A stretch of DNA of 8,819 nt from DASPKS01 sp035628035. GTDB taxonomy: Bacteria > Bacteroidota > Rhodothermia > Rhodothermales > Rubricoccaceae. The notes below the pieces were generated by a model. It did not search any database. It saw only the letters and a list, made by a program, of their open reading frames with translations, and was not told the DNA's origin. Positions 1-4,863 of the stretch are shown in pieces. The position numbers were made by a program, and so were the translations under genes. The DNA lies in assembly GCA_035628035.1 (NCBI GenBank), contig DASPKS010000176.1, positions 1 to 8,819 of the forward strand, read 5' to 3'. Each line of letters begins with the position of its first letter. Position 1 is the first letter of the stretch.

Positions 1-990
1 GCCCGTCATCCGCGCGAGCGCGTAGTCGAGCAGGATCGTAGCGTCCGGGAACGCTACGCGCTCGACCGACGAGTGGCTGATGTCGCGCTCGTGCCAGAGC
101 GCCACGTTCTCGTAGGCGCTCACCATGTACCCCCGGAGGAGCCGCGCCACGCCCGTGAGGTTCTCCGACGAGATGGGGTTCCGCTTGTGCGGCATCGCGC
201 TCGACCCCTTCTGCCCTTTCCCGAACGCCTCCTCCACCTCGAGCACCTCACTCCGCTGGAGGTGCCGCAGCTCGACGGCGATCTTCTCGAGGGTGGCGCC
301 GACAAGGGCGAGCGTCGCCATGTAGAAAGCGTGGCGGTCGCGCTGGAGCACCTGCGTCGAGATCGGCGCGGGGGTGAGGCCGAGCGCCTCGCACGTGCGC
401 CGCTCCACCTCGGGCGGGATGTGGGCGAACGTGCCGACGGCCCCCGAGAGCTTCCCCACGCGGACCCCCTCGGCCGCCGCCTCGAACCGCTCGACGTCCC
501 GCTGTACCTCCGCGTAGAACAGCGCCAGCTTGAGCCCGAACGTCGTCGGCTCGGCGTGGACGCCGTGCGTGCGGCCGACCATCACCGTGTAGCGGTGCTC
601 GTTCGCCTTCGCTGCGAGCACGCCGGCGAGCCGGTGCAGCCCCTCACGGAGGAGCGCGTTCGCTCGGAGCAGCCGCAGCGAGAGCGCAGTGTCGACGACG
701 TCGGAGGAGGTGAGCCCGTAGTGGACCCACTTCCGCTCCTCCCCGAGTGTCTCTGAGACCGCCCGCGTGAAGGCGACGACGTCGTGGCGGGTGTGCTCCT
801 CGATCTCGTGGATGCGCGCTACGTCGAACCGGGCGTTCGCGTAGAGCGCCTCGACGTCCGCCGCCGGGATGAGGCCGGTCGCCTCGCTCCACGCGCGACA
901 GGCCGCGAGCTCCACGTCGAGCCAGCTCTGGTACTGCGCCTCTTCGGTCCAGAGCGCCCCCATCTCGGGGCGCGTGTAGCGTTCGATCAC
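1..990 (-). CDS. purB: Adenylosuccinate lyase, 5' part (C-terminus beyond left edge)
   Basis: Adenylosuccinate lyase is a cytoplasmic homotetramer of the fumarase/aspartase superfamily. It releases fumarate from SAICAR and from adenylosuccinate, two steps of purine/AMP synthesis. The 330 visible codons read MIERYTRPEMGALW at the N-terminus, the standard PurB opening, which fixes the GTG at 990 as the start although no good Shine-Dalgarno precedes it. Recognisable active-site segments are HTRHDVVAF with His69, TSSDVVDTA near residue 95, GRTHGVHAEP with the general-acid His142, and the superfamily signature GSSAMPHKRNP with flexible-loop serines 263/264. Family members are about 430-450 residues, so roughly 100 C-terminal residues lie outside the window. 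No frameshift or missing catalytic residue is seen. The gene lies 84 bp downstream of the toast-rack gene on the same strand, has no functional link to it, and probably has its own promoter. Confidence 0.97.
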   Translation of the reverse strand, partial: MIERYTRPEMGALWTEEAQYQSWLDVELAACRAWSEATGLIPAADVEALYANARFDVARIHEIEEHTRHDVVAFTRAVSETLGEERKWVHYGLTSSDVVDTALSLRLLRANALLREGLHRLAGVLAAKANEHRYTVMVGRTHGVHAEPTTFGLKLALFYAEVQRDVERFEAAAEGVRVGKLSGAVGTFAHIPPEVERRTCEALGLTPAPISTQVLQRDRHAFYMATLALVGATLEKIAVELRHLQRSEVLEVEEAFGKGQKGSSAMPHKRNPISSENLTGVARLLRGYMVSAYENVALWHERDISHSSVERVAFPDATILLDYALARMTG

Positions 991-1020
991 GGGGTCGGGG
1001 GCAGGGTGGGAGGTCTCCAG

Positions 1021-1028
1021 GAAGGTTA
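1021..1028 (-). promoter_or_regulatory. Candidate -10 box for purB
   Basis: On the minus strand the 84-bp gap before purB contains TAACCTTC, 30 nt upstream of the GTG. A near-identical TAACCTGC sits 28 nt upstream of the toast-rack start. This resembles the TAnnTTTG -7 element known for Bacteroidota sigma factors only loosely, and no clear upstream element is seen. The support is the repeated position and sequence; the call is weak. Confidence 0.25.
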
Positions 1029-1074
1029 CCGTGCGCGCCGCGAACCTTCCACCTCCGACGTCCCCCTTTCCCGG

Positions 1075-2106
1075 CTACTCCTCCTTTACCTCGACGTTGC
1101 CGGGCCCGGCGTCGATGGTGAGGTGGAGCGCGGCGTCGGGGCGGCGGGCGGCCTCGGGGCTGACCCACCGGCCCTCCCCCCGCGCGGCGTAGGCGCGCGG
1201 CACGCGGACGTGCGTGGCGAACGAGGACGGCGCCTCCAGCACGACGGGGTGGCCCCCCGGGACCACCACCACGAGCGAGGCCAGCCCCACGTCCACCTCG
1301 GCGCGGGCACCGGGGACGAGCGCCTCGCCCCGGAAGTCGAGGACGAAGCGGCCGCCGCCGCCGTCGAACGAGAACTCGCGGAAGCGGGCGTTCCCCAGCC
1401 CATGCGCGGTGAAGTTGCCGAGCCCGGCCTCCACGTCGAGCCGCGCCATCGGGATGGGGTTGGGGGCGCCGAAGCGGAGGCGCGTCTGGGCGAGCCCGCT
1501 GTGGAGGTCGAGCCGCGACAGGGGGACGCGCGAGAAGTTGAGGTCGGCCTCGGCGGCGCCAAGCTGGAGCTCGAGGTCGAGGGGGACCTCGTGGGAGAGG
1601 TAGAGCCGCCAGAGGTTGCCCTCGCCGCGGCGCACGCCGCGGAGGGAGACGTCGTGGCCGTCGAGGCTCAGCGACACCGCGGCCTCCTCGCCGTCGGAGC
1701 GGCTCTCGAACCGGGGCCGCATGCCCTGCCCGACGAGGGCCACCTCGGCCTGGAAGAGGAACCCCGGCTCGGCCTGCGCCACCTCGACGCGGCCAAGGGC
1801 GAGGTCGAAGTCGGCTCGGATCCGGCGCTCGCCGGCGCGCGGTACCTCGAAGTAGTCCGTGCCGCGCACGGCCTCCGGGGCAGCGCCGGGCGGCGGGGGG
1901 GGCATCGGCGGCTCGGGCGGCTGCGGCACGCCGGGAGGCCCCGGCATCTCGGGAGGTGCGGGCACCTCCTGCGCGTTCTTCCGGCAGCCCCCGCCGGAGC
2001 TCACCGCCACCGCGATGGCCACGCCGAGCGCGACGAGGAGCCCCCCGCGCGGGGGGCGATGGGGCCAGAGGCCCCGCGAGCGGAGGAGGCGGCGGAATCG
2101 GCTCAT
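1075..2106 (-). CDS. Toast-rack/LiaF-like beta-repeat protein with lipoprotein-type signal
   Basis: A 343-residue envelope protein. The N-terminus has many Arg residues, then a hydrophobic stretch (residues 22-37) ending in SGGGC with Cys41. This is a weak lipobox, since the -3 residue is Gly, so either a lipid-anchored protein or a single membrane anchor is possible. Residues 48-77 are a proline-rich spacer. From about residue 95 on, the chain is short repeating beta segments of the type 'D-hydrophobic-x-x-G-x-x-x-hydrophobic' (DLALGRVEV, LDLHSGLAQTRLRF, LDVEAGLGNFTA, VDVGLASLVVVVP, IDAGPGNVEV). I recognise this as the pattern of toast-rack (DUF2154/LiaF C-terminal/DUF4097-like) domains, which form right-handed beta structures in envelope-stress proteins. 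It follows the ECF sigma gene by 112 bp on the same strand, where an anti-sigma or sensor gene is often found. No zinc-finger anti-sigma motif is seen. Domain call fairly sure; function unknown. Confidence 0.82.
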   Translation of the reverse strand: MSRFRRLLRSRGLWPHRPPRGGLLVALGVAIAVAVSSGGGCRKNAQEVPAPPEMPGPPGVPQPPEPPMPPPPPGAAPEAVRGTDYFEVPRAGERRIRADFDLALGRVEVAQAEPGFLFQAEVALVGQGMRPRFESRSDGEEAAVSLSLDGHDVSLRGVRRGEGNLWRLYLSHEVPLDLELQLGAAEADLNFSRVPLSRLDLHSGLAQTRLRFGAPNPIPMARLDVEAGLGNFTAHGLGNARFREFSFDGGGGRFVLDFRGEALVPGARAEVDVGLASLVVVVPGGHPVVLEAPSSFATHVRVPRAYAARGEGRWVSPEAARRPDAALHLTIDAGPGNVEVKEE

Positions 2107-2134
2107 TAACCGCCCCCTACGCCGGGGCGCCGCC

Positions 2135-2142
2135 GCAGGTTA
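2135..2142 (-). promoter_or_regulatory. Candidate -10 box for the toast-rack gene
   Basis: On the minus strand TAACCTGC lies 28 nt upstream of the ATG at 2106. It differs by one base from the box at the matching distance before purB. No matching upstream hexamer at normal spacing is convincing. If real, the toast-rack gene can be transcribed separately from the sigma gene. Confidence 0.25.
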
Positions 2143-2161
2143 CGTTGAAGGGGGAATGCCG

Positions 2162-2215
2162 AACGCTGGAAGGGCTGATCCGCCCGCTTCAGCATTCATC
2201 CTTCAGCGTTTAGCC
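2162..2215. repeat. Tandem 14-bp repeat inside an imperfect inverted repeat
   Basis: TTCAGCATTCATCC (2188-2201) is followed directly by TTCAGCGTTTAGCC (2202-2215); 11 of 14 positions agree. In addition AACGCTGGAAGG (2162-2173) is complementary to CCTTCAGCGTT (2200-2210) with one bulged base, and GCTGA (2174-2178) to TCAGC (2189-2193), so the stretch can fold into an interrupted hairpin. It starts 4 bp past the sigma factor stop codon in the direction of that gene's transcription, so it could act as a terminator or as an RNA processing or stability element. There is no U-tract after it. Alternatively it is one copy of a dispersed intergenic repeat. Confidence 0.6.
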
Positions 2216-2218
2216 TTC

Positions 2219-2833
2219 TCACAGGTCGTCCCGCCGGTCTTTGAGATACTTGTAGAGGAGCGCGCGGGCGCGGAAGATGTGGGCCTTGACGGTGCCGAGC
2301 GGGAGGTCGAGCGCCTCCGCGATCTCCTCGTACGAGCGCTCCTCTTGGTGGCGCATCACGATCACGCGGTGATACTTCTCCGGGAGCCGCGCGATGGCCT
2401 CCGCGATGAGCTCGCGCCGCTCGTCGGCCACGACGTGGCGGTCGGGCCGCCACGTCGTGTCGGGGAGCTCCAGCTGGACCTCGCCGTCCTTCGTCGCGAT
2501 CGGCTTATCGATAGAGGTGGTGGCGAGCTTCTTCCGCCGGAGGAAGTCGATGGCGTGGTTCGTGGCGATCTTGTAGAGCCACGTCGAGAACGCGAAGTCG
2601 GGGGAGTACGAAGGGAGCGAGGCGAACGCCTTGATGAACGTCTCCTGGACGAGGTCCTCAATCTCTTCCTGCTGCCGCACGAGGCGGCTGACGTGGCGCG
2701 TGAGCGGCTCCCGGTACTTGACGACGAGGCGGTCGTATGCGCGGCGGTCCCCCTCCAGCGCCGCCACGACGAGCGCGCGGTCCTGCTCGCTGGAGGCGGA
2801 CGGCGGGGCGGGCGGGGGAGTCGGCACGGGCAT
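2219..2833 (-). CDS. ECF-family RNA polymerase sigma factor (RpoE/SigW-like)
   Basis: A 204-residue sigma factor that directs RNA polymerase to a dedicated set of promoters. Region sigma-2 spans about residues 33-102, with the DLVQETF motif at 60-66 and FSTWLYKIATN at 82-92 followed by a basic FLRRKK segment. Region sigma-4 spans about 141-197, with the helix-turn-helix RSYEEIAEALDLPLGTVKAHI at 166-186. Sigma-1.1 and sigma-3 are absent, as in ECF factors. The N-terminal 14 residues are proline-rich. The ATG at 2833 is preferred to the in-frame upstream ATG at 2914, because the extra 27 residues are Arg/Pro-rich and would cover the promoter-like box at 2849-2856. The toast-rack gene follows on the same strand and a secreted protease gene is divergent. 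No separate anti-sigma gene is visible. The ECF subgroup cannot be set by eye. Confidence 0.93.
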   Translation of the reverse strand: MPVPTPPPAPPSASSEQDRALVVAALEGDRRAYDRLVVKYREPLTRHVSRLVRQQEEIEDLVQETFIKAFASLPSYSPDFAFSTWLYKIATNHAIDFLRRKKLATTSIDKPIATKDGEVQLELPDTTWRPDRHVVADERRELIAEAIARLPEKYHRVIVMRHQEERSYEEIAEALDLPLGTVKAHIFRARALLYKYLKDRRDDL

Positions 2834-2848
2834 GCAGGGGGCAGGCGC

Positions 2849-2856
2849 CGAATCTA
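2849..2856 (-). promoter_or_regulatory. Candidate -7/-10 box for the sigma factor gene
   Basis: On the minus strand TAGATTCG lies 15 nt upstream of the chosen ATG at 2833. It matches seven of eight positions of the Bacteroidota-type TAnnTTTG element (the C replaces a T). No TTTG/TTG element is seen at the usual upstream distance; a GC-rich 12-bp palindrome lies there instead (2866-2877). Confidence 0.35.
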
Positions 2857-2864
2857 CGCCCGCG

Positions 2865-2904
2865 TGGCGGGCCCGCCGAGGGAGGGCTGGCGGTCCGACC
2901 CGCC
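2865..2904. promoter_or_regulatory. Paired inverted repeats in the divergent promoter region (possible operator)
   Basis: GGCGGGCCCGCC (2866-2877) is a perfect 12-bp palindrome, and GGCGG-6-CCGCC (2889-2904) is a second inverted repeat. Both sit in the same surround, TGGCGG...CCGCCGAG, and start 23 bp apart, about two helical turns. They lie between the sigma gene's candidate -10 box and the protease gene's candidate -35, where a regulator could affect both genes. In such GC-rich DNA short palindromes arise by chance, so the functional call is tentative. Confidence 0.3.
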
Positions 2905-2923
2905 GAGAAAGCACGCGGAGGCG

Positions 2924-2952
2924 TTGGGCCGTGCGCGCCGAACCATTACCTT
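2924..2952 (+). promoter_or_regulatory. Candidate promoter of the metalloprotease gene
   Basis: TTGGGC (2924-2929) and TACCTT (2947-2952) are separated by 17 bp, the ideal spacing for a housekeeping-type promoter. Each keeps three of the six consensus bases (TTG and TA...T). The downstream box ends 27 nt before the ATG at 2980. Confidence 0.35.
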
Positions 2953-2979
2953 CCCGCCCTCCCCTTGCCCTCCGCTCGG

Positions 2980-4749
2980 ATGCTTCGCCTTCTCGTGGCC
3001 GCCTTCGGCCTCCTCCTCGCCCCCGCCCTCGCGGCGCAGCCCCAAGAGGGGCTCTTCCGCGACGTTCAACCCACCGACACCGAGGCCGCCTACGAGGCGG
3101 CGCAGCGGCCCTCCGTGGCGCGCTACCGGTTCGTGTCCGTCGACGCGGCCCGCGTGCTGGCCGCGCCGGAGCAGCTCCGCCTCGACCTCTTCCCCGACGC
3201 CGACGCCGTGGCCGTCCGCGAGCGCGTGCGGCGGCACCACCCGGGCCACCTCGCCTGGGACGGCACGTTCGGCACCGCCGGCGGCTCCGCGCTCTTCACC
3301 GTCGTCGACGGGCACGTCGTGGGGCGGTTCGTCTACGAGGGGCGGACGTACGTCCTCGAGCCGACGGCCGCCGGGGCGTCCCTCCTCTACGAGCTGAACG
3401 AGGCTGCCCTCCCCGAGACCGACGACGCGATCCCCGTCGGCGGCCCCCCGTGGACGCCCCCCGACCTGCCGGAGGGGATGAGGGTCCCGCAGAACTTCGA
3501 CATCCTCGTGGTCTACACCACGGCCGTCGCGACGGCGCTCGGTGCGGGCGCCCCGGCGTACATGCAGCAGGCCGTGGACCTCTTCGAGACGGCCATGGCG
3601 AACGTGGGCCTCCCCCACACGGCGCGGCTGGTGTACTCCTCGCCCGTGGCCTACACCGAGGCCGGCTCCTCCTCGACCGACCTCAGCCGCCTCCGCAACA
3701 CCAGCGACGGGATCATGGACATCGTCCACACGTGGCGGAACACGTACGGCGCCGACCTCGTGGCCCTCATCAACAACTCGACTGACGTGTGCGGGGTGGC
3801 GTACCTCATGGACCCGCTCAACCCGGGCTTCCACACGAGCGCCTTCAGCGTCTCGACGCGGAGCTGCGCCATCAGCAACATCACGTTCCCCCACGAGCTC
3901 GGCCACAACTTCGGCGCCCGCCACGACCGGTTCGTCGACAACAGCAACACGCCGTTCACGTACAGCCACGGGCTGGCCGGGCCCTCGTCCGTGCCGGCCG
4001 AGCGGTTCCGCACGGTGCTCGCCTACAACGACGCGTGCACCTCGCAGGGGCAGTCGTGCCCCCGCATCCCGTACTACTCCGACCCCGACGTGCTCTACCA
4101 GGGCCGCCCCATCGGCGACGCCACCCTCGCTGATAACTCGCACCACATGGACAATGCCGCTCCCATCGTGGCCGCCTTCCGCGCCGAGGTGCCGGTGGAG
4201 CTGACCTCGTTCGCGGCGACCGTGAGCGGCCGCGACGTGACGCTCGCGTGGGAGACGGCCTCCGAGACGAACAACGCCGGGTTCGAAGTCCAGATGCAGC
4301 GCGGCGGCGCGTGGACGACGCTGGCCTTCGTCGAGGGGCACGGGACGACGACGGAGGCGAACACGTACGCGTACACCGCCGAGGGCCTCCTCCCCGGCAC
4401 GCACAGCTTCCGCCTCCGCCAGGTGGACTTCGACGGGCAGTCGGAGGTGTTCGGGCCGGTCGAGGCCGGCGTGGAGACGCCGGGGAGCCACCTCCTCACG
4501 CAGGCGTACCCGAACCCGTTCAACCCCCAGACGCAGTTCTCCCTCTCCGTGGCGCAGTCGCAGGACGTCACCGTGGCCCTCTACAACGCGCTCGGGCAGC
4601 GCGTCTCCACGCTGTTCTCGGGGGCGATGGAGGCCGACGCCGCGCGGACGTTCGCGGTGGACGGGGCGGCGCTCGCGAGCGGGCTCTACGTCGTCCGCGT
4701 GACGGGCGAGACGTTCCAGGACGCCCTCCGCGTCTCCCTCGTCAAGTAA
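2980..4749 (+). CDS. Secreted M12B-like zinc metalloprotease with T9SS sorting domain
   Basis: A 589-residue exported endopeptidase. Residues 1-19 are a signal peptide (LRLLVAAFGLLLAPALA-A). About 20-170 look like a propeptide. The metzincin catalytic domain covers about 172-400, with the zinc site HELGHNFGARHD (His305, Glu306, His309, His315). The Met-turn region reads RTVLAYNDACTSQGQSCPRIP and has Leu347 where Met is expected. Cys271, 296, 353 and 360 could form two disulfides. Residues about 403-500 match the PVELTSF...TASETNNAGFE module (FnIII-like) of Bacteroidota exoproteins. Residues 509-589 are a type IX secretion type A sorting domain starting AYPNPFNP. The protein is thus expected to pass the inner membrane by Sec and the outer membrane by T9SS. 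The ATG at 2980 is chosen because it directly starts the signal peptide; in-frame upstream codons read as Arg/Pro-rich intergenic sequence. Substrate unknown: it may be nutritional or aimed at other cells. Confidence 0.93.
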   Translation: MLRLLVAAFGLLLAPALAAQPQEGLFRDVQPTDTEAAYEAAQRPSVARYRFVSVDAARVLAAPEQLRLDLFPDADAVAVRERVRRHHPGHLAWDGTFGTAGGSALFTVVDGHVVGRFVYEGRTYVLEPTAAGASLLYELNEAALPETDDAIPVGGPPWTPPDLPEGMRVPQNFDILVVYTTAVATALGAGAPAYMQQAVDLFETAMANVGLPHTARLVYSSPVAYTEAGSSSTDLSRLRNTSDGIMDIVHTWRNTYGADLVALINNSTDVCGVAYLMDPLNPGFHTSAFSVSTRSCAISNITFPHELGHNFGARHDRFVDNSNTPFTYSHGLAGPSSVPAERFRTVLAYNDACTSQGQSCPRIPYYSDPDVLYQGRPIGDATLADNSHHMDNAAPIVAAFRAEVPVELTSFAATVSGRDVTLAWETASETNNAGFEVQMQRGGAWTTLAFVEGHGTTTEANTYAYTAEGLLPGTHSFRLRQVDFDGQSEVFGPVEAGVETPGSHLLTQAYPNPFNPQTQFSLSVAQSQDVTVALYNALGQRVSTLFSGAMEADAARTFAVDGAALASGLYVVRVTGETFQDALRVSLVK

Positions 4750-4794
4750 GCGATGGAGTAAGTAAGCCGGGCGCGGGCCCGGTGAAAACCCTGC

Positions 4795-4832
4795 GCACGG
4801 CCGCCCTTCCTGACCGGGAGGGGCGGCCGTGC
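4795..4832 (+). terminator. Strong hairpin between the protease gene and valS
   Basis: A 16-bp stem (4795-4810 with 4817-4832, one G-T wobble, six-base loop TGACCG) starts 45 bp after the protease stop codon. Only a weak T-rich run (GTTATCGTT) follows, so it is an imperfect intrinsic terminator for the protease gene; on the opposite strand a TTTT follows within 10 nt. A smaller 6-bp stem (CCGGGC-4-GCCCGG, 4767-4782) precedes it. Confidence 0.65.
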
Positions 4833-4834
4833 GT

Positions 4835-4842
4835 TATCGTTG
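4835..4842 (+). promoter_or_regulatory. Candidate -7/-10 box for valS
   Basis: TATCGTTG matches the TAnnTTTG pattern at all but one position and lies 21 nt upstream of the valS ATG. It begins just two bases after the hairpin stem ends, so the upstream promoter element would have to fall inside the hairpin sequence, where none is obvious. Confidence 0.3.
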
Positions 4843-4863
4843 AGCGGTCCCTTCGCGCGTCCC

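Noticed and set aside
784..2109. 441-codon plus-strand frame across purB and the toast-rack gene
   Set aside because: It runs across two real minus-strand genes and their intergenic gap, and has Arg/Ala/Glu-rich composition without motifs.
2834..2914. 27-residue N-terminal extension of the sigma factor from the ATG at 2914
   Set aside because: It is Arg/Pro/Ala-rich and unlike ECF N-termini, and it would place the promoter-like TAGATTCG box and the palindrome inside the coding region.
2737..2979. N-terminal extension of the metalloprotease to position 2737
   Set aside because: The added 81 residues are Arg/Pro/Gly-rich, overlap the sigma factor gene on the other strand and would bury the signal peptide that begins at 2980.
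2854..4491. 545-codon minus-strand frame opposite the metalloprotease
   Set aside because: Same composition effect; the plus-strand reading has a signal peptide, a zinc site and a sorting domain, while the minus-strand protein is low-complexity Arg/Val/Gly.
4743..4863. Possible T-box or tRNA-like leader before valS
   Set aside because: Only about 110 bp are available, no T-box consensus sequence is seen, and the main structure is a simple hairpin.
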